Assembly: GCF_038502225.1 (NCBI RefSeq)
Contig: NW_027196448.1
Coordinates: 26,890-90,889, forward strand
Direction of reading: 5' to 3'
Source: Cherax quadricarinatus
Taxonomy: Eukaryota > Arthropoda > Malacostraca > Decapoda > Parastacidae
Length of the DNA: 64,000 nucleotides
Part shown: positions 27,401-36,118 of the stretch, one piece after another
Numbering within the stretch: the first letter of the stretch is position 1
How the letters are laid out: the number at the start of each line of letters is the position of its first letter
Made by a program: the position numbers and the translations under genes
Notes under the pieces: generated by a model
The model's database searches: none
Seen by the model: only the letters and a program-made list of their open reading frames with translations
What the model was told of the DNA's origin: nothing

Positions 27401-28112
27401 AAGGTTAGTCGCCCAGGATAACCCAGGGTAGGGAAGGTTAGTCGCCCAGGATAACCCAGGGTAGGGAAGGTTAGTCGCCCAGGATAACCCAGGGTAGGGA
27501 AGGTTAGTCGCCCAGGATAACCCAGGGTAGGGAAGGTTAGTCGCCCAGGATAACCCAGGGTAGGGAAGGTTAGTCGCCCAGGATAACCCAGGGTAGGGAA
27601 GGTTAGTCGCCCAGGATAACCCAGGGTAGGGAAGGTTAGTCGCCCAGGATAACCCAGGGTAGGGAAGGTTAGTCGCCCAGGATAACCCAGGGTAGGGAAG
27701 GTTAGTCGCCCAGGATAACCCAGGGTAGGGAAGGTTAGTCGCCCAGGATAACCCAGGGTAGGGAAGGTTAGTCGCCCAGGATAACCCAGGGTAGGGAAGG
27801 TTAGTCGCCCAGGATAACCCAGGGTAGGGAAGGTTAGTCGCCCAGGATAACCCAGGGTAGGGAAGGTTAGTCGCCCAGGATAACCCAGGGTAGGGAAGGT
27901 TAGTCGCCCAGGATAACCCAGGGTAGGGAAGGTTAGTCGCCCAGGATAACCCAGGGTAGGGAAGGTTAGTCGCCCAGGATAACCCAGGGTAGGGAAGGTT
28001 AGTCGCCCAGGATAACCCAGGGTAGGGAGGGTTAGTCGCCCAGGATAACCCAGGGTAGGGAAGGTTAGTCACCCAGGATAACCCAGGGTAGGGAAGGTTA
28101 GTCGCCCAGGAT
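24424..28112. repeat. Minisatellite, 33-bp unit, about 112 copies, beside a SINE body
   Basis: The unit is GGATAACCCAGGGTAGGG followed by AAGGTTAGTCGCCCA. The left 600 bp are heterogeneous (GCCACCC, GCCGTCC, AACCGCC), while about 26700-28000 is nearly uniform. Since 33 is divisible by 3, the minus strand keeps an 11-residue repeat (ATNLPYPGLSW) open for 489 codons at 26603-28072. I do not consider it a gene. The right flank continues CAGGATAACCCAAGAAAGTC and then a SINE body. Confidence 0.97.
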
Positions 28113-28350
28113 AACCCAAGAAAGTCAGTGCGTTATTGAGGACTGTCTTATTTGCGGTGTGGTCCTTCAATCTTGTCCCCCTTCCCCCCCGGATGCCACC
28201 CACACCAGTCGGTTAACACCCAGGTACCTGGTTGCTGCTAGGTGAACGGGGACAACAGATATAAAGAAACATGCCCAGTGTGTCCACCCATGCCGGGCAT
28301 TGAACCACTGACACTCAGTGTGTGAGGCGAGTGCGTTACCAACGCTAAAC
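28113..28350 (-). mobile_element. tRNA-derived SINE, copy S1
   Basis: Reading minus, a tRNA-like head near 28350 (AACGCACTCGCCTCACACAC, then a B-box-like GGTTCAATGCC) is followed by a body containing the reverse complements of CACCCAGGTACC, ACCCACACCAGTCG and GGATGCCACCC. Its tail side opens directly into the 33-bp minisatellite. Confidence 0.75.
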
Positions 28351-28599
28351 TTCATATTGATCAGCCTTTCGTAGAATTCCGACTTTTATCCTTCGTGAAG
28401 TCATCAGATGACATCTCACTTCTTGCAGTTTGAGGCGTTTTCTTTCATGGATGATTAGGCCTGTATAACTAATGGGAAATATTCACGTCATATTGAGTAT
28501 TGTTGAGGGAAATGTTTCTTGGTCACTCCATCACCTGCTCAGTTTTCTATAGAAGGATTTGCACACAGGACGTCCTGGGAGGAACTTCAAAGAAAACAG
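28351..28599. other. Spacer, nothing recognised
   Basis: Short AT-rich stretch between two SINE copies. Confidence 0.45.
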
Positions 28600-28895
28600 G
28601 TAAAAAATAACAATATAATATCTTTATACAAGGTATACAGGCCTAGCTGGCATCACTGACATACTACTGTATCTAGAAAGCCGCTTGTTATGTAGACCAT
28701 TCCGGGTAAATTAGGTCATTTTTGTCCCCAGGATGCGACCCACAACAGTCGACTTGAACCCAGGTACCCATTTTACTGATTGGTGAACAGGGGCAGCAGG
28801 TGTCTTAAGGAAACACGTCCTAATGTTTTTCACCCGTACCGGGGATTCGATCCCCGGACCTCAGAGTGTGAGCTGAGTGCGCCAGTAATACAGAT
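28600..28895 (-). mobile_element. tRNA-derived SINE, copy S2 (near complete)
   Basis: Reading minus, the head has an A-box-like GGCGCACTCAGCTCAC and a B-box-like GGATCGAATCC within the reverse complement of CCGGGGATTCGATCCCCGG. The body has GGATGCGACCCACA and AGGTACCCATTTTACTG on the plus strand. The tail contains a single copy of the block GGCATCACTGACATACTACT and ends near ATCTTTATACAAGG. It is the unexpanded sister of S3. Confidence 0.82.
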
Positions 28896-28950
28896 ACGGA
28901 ATACCTTAAATATAAATAATCTTTATTTCTACAAGTACAAGGTATACAAA

Positions 28951-29990
28951 CCATAGCTGACATCAGTGACATACTATAGCTGACATCAGTAACATACTAT
29001 AGCTGACATCAGTGACATACTATAGCTGACATCAGTGACATACCATAGCTGACATCAGTGACATACTATAGCTGACATCAGTGACATACTATAGCTGACA
29101 TCAGTGACATACTATAACTGACATCAGTGACATACTATAGCTGACATCAGTGACTTACTATAGCTGACATCAGTGACATACTATAGCTGACATCAGTGGC
29201 TTACTATAACTGACATCAGTGACATACTATAGCTGACATCAGTGACATACTATAGCTGACATCAGTGACTTACTATAACTGACATCAGTGACATACTATA
29301 GCTGACAGCAGTGACTTACTATAACTGACATCAGTGACATACTATAGCTGACATCAGTGACTTACTATAACTGACATCAGTGACATACTATAGCTGACAT
29401 CAGTGACATACTATAGCTGACATCAGTGACTTACTATAACTGACATCAGTGACATACTATAGCTGACATCAGTGACATACTATAGCTGACATCAGTGACT
29501 TACTATAACTGACATCAGTGACATACTATAGCTGACATCAATGACATACTATAGCTGACATCAGTGACTTACTATAACTGACATCAGTGACATACTATAG
29601 CTGACATCAGTGACTTACTATAGCTGACATCAGTGACATACTATAACTGACATCAGTGACATACTATAGCTGACATCAGTGACATACTATAGCTGACATC
29701 AGTGACATACTATAGCTGACATCAGTGACATACTATAACTGACATCAGTGACATACTATAGCTGACATCAGTGACATACTATAGCTGACATCAGTGACAT
29801 ACTATAACTGACATCAGTGACATACTATAGCTGACATCAGTGACTTACTATAGCTGACATCAGTGACATACTATAGCTGACATAAGTGACTTACTATAGC
29901 TGACATCAGTGACATACTATAGCTGACATCAGTGACTTACTATAGCTGACATCAGTGACTTACTATAGCTGACATCAGTGACATACTATA
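28951..29990. repeat. Minisatellite, 23-bp unit, about 45 copies, inside SINE S3
   Basis: The unit is TGACATACTATAGCTGACAT plus CAG. Variants are TGACTTACTATA and CTATAACTGAC. One copy of the same block exists in the neighbouring SINE at about 28650-28672. Confidence 0.96.
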
Positions 29991-30076
29991 TAGAAAACTT
30001 GTTATGCTGAGCATTTCCGACAACTTAGGTCAGTTTTGTCCCCAGGATGCAACCCACACCAGTCGTCTAACACCCA

Positions 30077-30180
30077 AATTCAAATATTTATTTCTTTGCA
30101 TATTTCTTTGTGTAGTTTACGTGTAATAAAATATTATTAAACACAAAGACAGACACTAAGGTGCACGAGCATTTCGGACA
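30077..30180. mobile_element. 104-bp insertion nested in SINE S3
   Basis: Sequence starting AATTCAAATATTTATTTCTT and ending GCACGAGCATTTCGGACA interrupts the SINE body relative to copy S2. Its identity is unknown; it may be a piece of another short element. Confidence 0.65.
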
Positions 30181-30272
30181 GGTACCTATTTTACTAATAG
30201 GTGAACAGAGACAGTAGGTGTCTTAAGGAAACCGTCCCAATGTTTCCACCCGTACTGGGGATTGAACCACGA

Positions 30273-30460
30273 ACGTAAGTTTATTTAGGCATACCTACAC
30301 GTTAGTACAGTTATCATAGTGTAAATTACCTAGGATAGGCCAACAAAGTTTGTTGGAAGTAGGTTTATTTAGGTATAGGTACACATAAGTATAAGTGTAG
30401 TACGTAGTAATATAAGATCCGAGCAAAATCTTATGTGTAAATTACACAGGATAACCCAAT
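30273..30460. repeat. Two dispersed SINE-tail-like repeats
   Basis: GTAAGTTTATTTAGGCATAC with ACAGTTATCATAGTGTAAATT (about 30273-30345), then GGTTTATTTAGGTATAGG with TAAATTACACAGGATAACCC (about 30350-30460). Same family as 10322-10440. Confidence 0.65.
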
Positions 30461-30464
30461 CAAA

Positions 30465-30612
30465 TGGTTATAATCATAACCAAAAATTTTAAGGGAGTGG
30501 AGGGGTAAGCCGGTGGAAGACCTCGGTCAAATGACCAAAAGCTGCAGTGGCGGGTCATCATATGACTAAGACCCTCGTCAGGAAACACTTGTCCTGTTCC
30601 TGACAAATCTTA
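30465..30612 (+). repeat. Dispersed repeat family C, copy 2
   Basis: GGGGTAAGCCGGTGG, GACCTCGGTCAAATGACC, GGGTCATCATATGACTAAGA and CTGTTCCTGACAAATC. Preceded by the short palindromic GGTTATAATCATAACC. Confidence 0.85.
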
Positions 30613-30958
30613 CCTAGGATAACCCCAAAAAATCAAAGTGACTTTTTTTCCATTGGGATCCTTGATAACGACACACTGTTTATTAGGTTTATCCGGTTTA
30701 GTAAAGCCAGAGAGTTTATATCTCTGCATAACCCAACAAAGCCAATTAGCGTGGTTTATCCTCAGTGAGAGCCTTTGAATCTTTTCCACGAAGCGAATCT
30801 GAAGACTCTTAGGTATTTGTTTACTGGGTATCTGTTAACTGGGGCAGCAGGTGTGTTAGATTTTCCCGTGTGTCCCTCCTTACCCAGGACTGAACACGGG
30901 TCCTTTGGTTCTGAGTAGAACGCACCCTGACCTGTGAGTTATCCTGCCCATCCAGTCA
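30613..30958 (-). repeat. SINE tail fragment and diverged tRNA-like SINE, copy S4
   Basis: CTAGGATAACCCCAAAAAATC at the left. From about 30805 a diverged body (TTACTGGGTATCTGTTAACT, GGGGCAGCAGGTGTG) and a decayed tRNA-like head up to about 30958. Confidence 0.5.
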
Positions 30959-31044
30959 TTATTCTTGACGTACATATAATTTTACCAACCACTTTTATTC
31001 ACTTATAAATCATGATCTTATCTGTCCAATAATTTGTAACAAAC

Positions 31045-31105
31045 TTGGGTAAGTTTATTGAGGCACAGGTACATGTAAGCACAGTTATCATACAGGTAGT
31101 TTTAA
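31045..31105. repeat. Dispersed SINE-tail-like repeat
   Basis: GTAAGTTTATTGAGGCACAG and AAGCACAGTTATCATACAGG match the family at 10322-10440. Confidence 0.6.
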
Positions 31106-31551
31106 TATTTGTTTAGATCTGCCTTAAATTATAACACATGTACGGACTTTTTGTAAATTATTATTATTATTATTATTATTATTTATCTGATATGTGAGCA
31201 TTTTGCAATATGGGGATACACTATTGTCTTGGAATTCAATTTGCTGAGCCTGTCTTGTTGACAAATCTAAGATGACCAGAGGATGCTTGAAGATGTCTTC
31301 CTCCTTATCTCCTTACTTCTTCCCTCCTTCCTTCCCTCTCCTCCCTCCCTCCCTCCCTCCCTCCCATTCTACTACACGGAAAGCCACATTTCTAAGACGT
31401 CAGTCACTACTTGAATAATATGGCCTTGAGGCTTTGATCCTATATACAGTGGATCAAAGGACTGGTACTGACGTCCTGGAGATGCTCCGTTGATCCCACC
31501 AGAAGAACACTCTTAACAGTAGTGTTGCAGCGTCACCAACGCTAACTAGAA
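31106..31551. other. Intergenic sequence with simple repeats
   Basis: (TTA)n near 31159-31185 and a CCTT/CCTCCC tract near 31318-31365. Nothing else recognised. Confidence 0.6.
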
Positions 31552-31990
31552 TTTGTCCCAGGATTGTGGGTGTATTTGTCCCAGGATTGTGGGTGTATTT
31601 GTCCCAGGATTGTGGGTGCATTTGTCCCAGGATTGTGGGTGCATTTGTCCCAGGATTGTGGGTGCATTTATCCCAGAATTGTGGGTGTATTTGTCCCAGG
31701 ATTGTGAGTGCAGTTGTCCCAGGATTGTGGATGCATTTGCCCCAGGATTATGGGTGTATTTGTCCCAGGATTGTGGGTGCATTTGTCCCAGGATTGTGGG
31801 TGCATTTGTCCCAGGATTGTGGGTGCACTTATCCCAGGATTGTGGGTGTATTTGTCCCAGGATTGTGGGTGAATTTGTCCCAGGATTGTGGATGCATTTG
31901 TCCCAGGATTGTGGGTGTATTTGTCTCAGGATTGTGGGTGTATTTGTCCCAGGATTGTGGGTGTATTTGTCCCAGGATTGTGGATGTATT
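31552..31990. repeat. Minisatellite, 23-bp unit, about 19 copies
   Basis: The unit is TTTGTCCCAGGATTGTGGG plus TGTA or TGCA. Open frames occur on both strands, as expected for a stop-free monomer. Confidence 0.95.
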
Positions 31991-32309
31991 ATTATTGCTA
32001 ATGGGGAGCGCTTGATTCGTAGGGTCATACAGAGCCTGGGAATGGGAGGTAATAAGGTTTGATCCGAGGAAGGAGAGTGCTCCAGGTCGTCGTCTCATCA
32101 CATTGGAAGCACAGACTGCGAGGACACAAGTTACGGAAATTCTCTGTAAAACAAAAAAAAAAAAGTATAAAAACGATCGTAATATCTGGAAGCAACACAA
32201 GGAGTCTCTTCCAGACTTGCCAGGAGAGAGCACCAACAATCTGGTGAAACAACACGACAAAAAGGGGGAACGTAACACTTATTTTTCCAAATTTCCAAAT
32301 AACATTCAT
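31991..32309. other. Sequence with a short A run, no gene recognised
   Basis: An A-run at about 32152-32163. Several short overlapping frames, none with recognisable features. Confidence 0.45.
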
Positions 32310-32660
32310 ACCTTAGTACATTCATAACTCAGCTCATTCATAACTCGGCTCATTCATAACTCGGCTCATTCATAACTCGGCTCATTCATAACTCGGCTCA
32401 TTCATAACTCGGCTCATTCATAACTCAGCACATTCATAACTCGGCTCATTCATAACTCGGCTCATTCATAACTCAGCACATTCATAACTCGACGCATTGT
32501 TAACGCATTCATAATTCAGCTCATTCATAACTCGGCTCATTCATAACTCGGCTCATTCATAACTCAGCACATTCATAACTCGACGCATTGTTAACGCATT
32601 CATAATTCAGCTCATTCATAACTCAACGCATTCGTAACGCAGTACATTCTTAACGCATTC
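32310..32660. repeat. 16-bp tandem repeat (CATAACTCGGCTCATT type), about 22 copies
   Basis: Same monomer as 13620-13755. A block containing GACGCATTGTTAACGCATTC recurs 91 bp apart (32491 and 32582), showing a higher-order duplication. Confidence 0.93.
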
Positions 32661-32734
32661 ATAACCTGTTCTCTCCGTTCTCGCCCTGTAGATGGAGATG
32701 TAGTAACGAAGCAGGTGTCAGAACGCGCATCACG

Positions 32735-32868
32735 GTGATACGAGGCCGAGGGACTGATAACCTCACCTTTTAATTTCTTCCTATATCTGTTTTGAATTGA
32801 AAAAAAAAGAAAGACTGGCGAAACATTGTCAGATAAAGATGCCCAGGTGTTGCAGATGTCTCTCACCC
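32735..32868 (+). repeat. Dispersed repeat family D, copy 2
   Basis: GAGGGACTGATAACCTCACC, GACTGGCGAAACATTGTC and AGATAAAGATGCCCAGGTG, ending GTTGCAGATGTCTC. Confidence 0.72.
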
Positions 32869-32955
32869 GTCAAGGGAGGTTCCTTGATGCTGGTGAGGGG
32901 CTCTTGATCTAGGGAATTGGATCTGTGCTCCAGTTCCCTGAATTGAGCCTGAATG
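32868..32955 (+). repeat. Dispersed repeat family B, copy 2
   Basis: GGGAGGTTCCTTGATGCTGG, GGTGAGGGGCTCTTGATC and GGGAATTGGATCTGTGCTCC, directly following family D as if co-mobilised or nested. Confidence 0.78.
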
Positions 32956-33060
32956 AGCAATAATAGTGTTAAACGTCACTAAACATGAGCAATAATAGTC
33001 TGTTAAACGTCAGTGTAAACAATAATAGTCTCCTAAACGTCAGTATAATAAACGAGATTC
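32950..33060. repeat. Three imperfect units around AATAATAGTCTNNTAAACGTCA
   Basis: GAGCAATAATAGT and TAAACGTCAGT recur about every 36 bp. Confidence 0.7.
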
Positions 33061-33749
<689 letters not shown>

Positions 33750-33909
33750 ACTATATGTACTGCTTGTGGAGGCTAGTACACCAAACGGGGAGTAGAATGA
33801 AATTAGCTCTGAGGCAATCGCGCCATCGTATGTCCTCGCAAAATAAAGGAAGCCTAGTTCCCTAGGCTCATGTTGTTTGTAGGACTATGGTCCAGTGGCT
33901 TATAGAGGG

Positions 33910-34013
33910 CTAATTGAAAAATATATATATATATCTTTAAGCATACAAGAGAAAATTTTAGAAAGGACTTAATTTTAAATGAGTTATTGCTAATTGATCA
34001 GTTTTACCTATTC

Positions 34014-34015
<2 letters not shown>
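33910..34015. mobile_element. TIR element family T, partial copy
   Basis: Carries only the end half: GAGAAAATTTTAGAAAGGAC to CAGTTTTACCTATTCGG, where it breaks into (TA)n. Confidence 0.82.

Positions 34016-34096
<81 letters not shown>
34016..34096. repeat. (TA)n microsatellite
   Basis: TA run between the partial and the complete copy of TIR family T. Confidence 0.98.
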
Positions 34097-34099
<3 letters not shown>

Positions 34100-34484
34100 G
34101 TGCCGAATAGGCAGAACTTGCGATCTTGGCTTAAATAGCAACGCTCATCTTGCCATATAGGACAAGTGAAAATTTGTGTATGCAATAATTTCGCCAAAAT
34201 CATTCTGAACCTAACGAAAAAAATATATTTCACTCTGTTTGTTTAGTATTAAATTATTGTAAACAAATCTAAAATATATTTAGTTGGGTTAGGCTAAAAT
34301 AAATTGTTCTTGTTATAATTAGGTTAGGTAAGTTTTCTAAGTTCCTTTTGGTGCAAAAATAATTTTTTTTACATTAACATTAATGAAAAAAATATATCTT
34401 TAAATGTATAAGAGAAAATTTTAGAAAGGACTTAATTTTAAATGAGTTCTTGCTAATTGACCAGTTTTACATATTCGGCACGAC
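34097..34484. mobile_element. TIR element family T, complete 388-bp copy
   Basis: Starts GTCGTGCCGAATAGGCAGAA and ends with the reverse complement of GTCGTGCCGAATATGTAAAA, giving about 22-bp terminal inverted repeats. Both sides are (TA)n, compatible with a TA target. No transposase, so non-autonomous (MITE-like). Confidence 0.87.
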
Positions 34485-34516
<32 letters not shown>

Positions 34517-34538
34517 ATATATATATAGAATATATATA

Positions 34539-34586
<48 letters not shown>
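34485..34586. repeat. Interrupted (TA)n microsatellite
   Basis: TA run with a few TT and GAA interruptions. Confidence 0.95.
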
Positions 34587-34592
<6 letters not shown>

Positions 34593-34728
34593 GCAATAAG
34601 ATCACAGTAAACAGGTGATTTCAGAATATGCAAAACAACCACTGTGAAAGAATAGAGAAATTCCAAGCGCTTTCGTGACGAATGCGCTTGGAATTTCTCT
34701 ATTCTTTCACAGTGGTTGTTTTGCATAT
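34587..34728. mobile_element. Penelope-like terminus arranged as a perfect hairpin
   Basis: GCAATAAGATCACAGTAAAC and the following bases match the end of the Penelope-like remnant at 51831. The arms 34626-34670 and 34684-34728 are perfect 45-bp reverse complements around a 13-bp loop. (TA)n flanks both sides. Confidence 0.82.
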
Positions 34729-34730
34729 GC

Positions 34731-34735
<5 letters not shown>

Positions 34736-34793
<58 letters not shown>
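34736..34793. repeat. (TA)n microsatellite
   Basis: TA run between two palindromic structures. Confidence 0.97.
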
Positions 34794-34795
<2 letters not shown>

Positions 34796-34799
<4 letters not shown>

Positions 34800-35279
34800 T
34801 GATCTCTGGCTGAAGGAGACACGGACCTACGAACCTTGGAACAAGGTACGCATTGCTTTACCAATCTACCCACACTGGACCAATACCTTGGAGTCCAGCT
34901 TGCGCTAGACTTTGATCCAAGGCAGCCAGCTTTCAGGGAGAAGGCTTACAACTTTTCATCTCATCCCCTGCATGCATCAGCCTTACTAGATATATTAACA
35001 ATGCAAGGAATTCGCAAGAGCAGGCGAAATCAGTGTTTGTGTATATTTCGCCTGCTCTTGCGAATTCCTTGCATTGTTAATATCTCTAATAAGGCTGATG
35101 CATGCAGGGGATGAGATGAAAAGCTGTAAGCCTTCTCCCTGAAAGCTGGCTGCCTTGGATCAAAGTCTAGCGCAAGCTGGACTCCAAGGTATTGGCCCAG
35201 TGTGGGTAGATTGGTAAAGCACTGCGTACCTTGTTCCAAGGTTCGTAGGTTCGAGTCTCCTTCAGCCAGAGATCAATGT
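34796..35279. mobile_element. Large palindrome of two inverted tRNA-derived SINE copies
   Basis: The arms 34796-35030 and 35045-35279 (235 bp each) are reverse complements with about eight mismatches around a 14-bp loop. In the right arm, plus strand 35199-35270 is tRNA-like: GGGTAGATTGGTAAAGCAC resembles a D-arm/A box, CTTGTTCCAAG resembles an anticodon arm, and GGTTCGAGTCT is a near-perfect B box. A further fragment of the tail (TTCGCCTGCTCTTGCGAATT) follows to about 35316. Confidence 0.88.
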
Positions 35280-35312
35280 TTGTGTATATTTCGCCTGCTC
35301 TTGCGAATTCCT

Positions 35313-35315
<3 letters not shown>

Positions 35316-35401
<86 letters not shown>
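35316..35401. repeat. (TA)n microsatellite
   Basis: Pure TA run. Confidence 0.98.
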
Positions 35402-35407
<6 letters not shown>

Positions 35408-35910
35408 TGACGCTTCGCTGACCACTTGTTATAAATGGCCCTTTCTAGGGGTCCTTGCCCTCCCTAGGGGGTCCGTGGCTCTCCCTAGGGCCTAGGGGGT
35501 CCGTGTCTCTCCCTGGGACCTATAGCGTTATTGACTTCCTAGTGTTATTCACTAATTTTTGCAAGAGAGCCACTTCGGTTAAACACATTGATTGAGAAAG
35601 CCGCAGCTACTGCAAGTTAGCGTAACTCAATTAAATTAAATAGTACTGAGCTGCTAGTGCAATATAGTAAATGAGAAAAAGTAGACATGAGCCGTGAATT
35701 GAGTCATTGCTAGCCGCTGGCGGCTCGCGAGCCGCACAAAGAATACCACTGCCCGGGCGGCGGCGGCGGCGGCCTAGGGCTTAGGGGTCCGTGGCTCTCT
35801 AAGGGGGTTTGTGCAGTACCTCCCAGTGCGTCCTTGGCCAGGTTTAGGACGGCCTGACTCTACCTGTCTAGGACGTATTGACTCGACCTGTCTAGGACGT
35901 CTCGACTCGA
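35402..35910. other. GC-rich intergenic sequence with short repeats
   Basis: Repeated CCTAGGGGGTCCGTG words at 35450-35510 and 35775-35800, a (GGC)n tract at about 35757-35775, and GACGTATTGACTCGACCTG-type repeats near 35870-35910. No gene. Confidence 0.55.
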
Positions 35911-36010
35911 CCTGTACTCACCTAATTGTACTCACCTGATATTGGTTGCAGGGGTCAATTCACACCTCCAGGCCCCGCCTCTTCACTGGTCGCTCCTCAG
36001 TGTCAGTGGT
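35911..36010 (-). mobile_element. Diverged 3' fragment of the CR1-like LINE
   Basis: TGTACTCACCTGATATTGGT, TGCAGGGGTCAATTCA and CCCCGCCTCTTCACTGGTCG match the LINE 3' end at 36053 with substitutions. It is an older, severely 5'-truncated insertion. Confidence 0.72.
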
Positions 36011-36118
36011 GGTGGTAGTTTGCGGTGTTACGTTGCCTCTGGTGCGTGTGTGTGTACTCACCTATTTGTGGTTGCAGGGGTCGAGTCTTAGCTCCTGACC
36101 CCGCCTCTTCACCGGTTG

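Larger units (their letters stand above)
28915..30272 (-). mobile_element. tRNA-derived SINE, copy S3, expanded by an internal minisatellite and a nested insertion
   Basis: The flanks of the 23-bp array match copy S2 on both sides: CTTTATTTCTACAAGTACAA and GGTATACA on the left, and GAAAACTTGTTATGCTGAGC, GTCCCCAGGATGCAACCCAC on the right. The SINE body is broken between AACACCCA and GGTACCTATTTTACTAATAG by 104 bp of foreign sequence (30077-30180). The tRNA-like head stops near 30272. Confidence 0.85.

Noticed and set aside
26603..28072. 489-codon minus-strand frame with a near-perfect 11-residue repeat (ATNLPYPGLSW)
   Set aside because: The unit length of 33 keeps frame automatically. Uniformity is at the nucleotide level, with no excess of silent changes seen, and the left part of the same array breaks the frame. 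A transcript would be needed to reopen the question.
24424..28112. Telomere-like repeat (GGGTTAG words)
   Set aside because: GGGTTAG appears only as part of a 33-bp unit, not as a TTAGG or TTAGGG tandem, so it is not telomeric sequence.
28300..28350. Functional tRNA gene in minus orientation
   Set aside because: The tRNA-like head is followed by the recurring SINE body seen at several loci, so it is SINE-derived.
35199..35270. Functional tRNA gene
   Set aside because: It has A- and B-box-like words, but it lies inside a SINE palindrome, continues into a SINE body, and the arm pairing is imperfect by eye.
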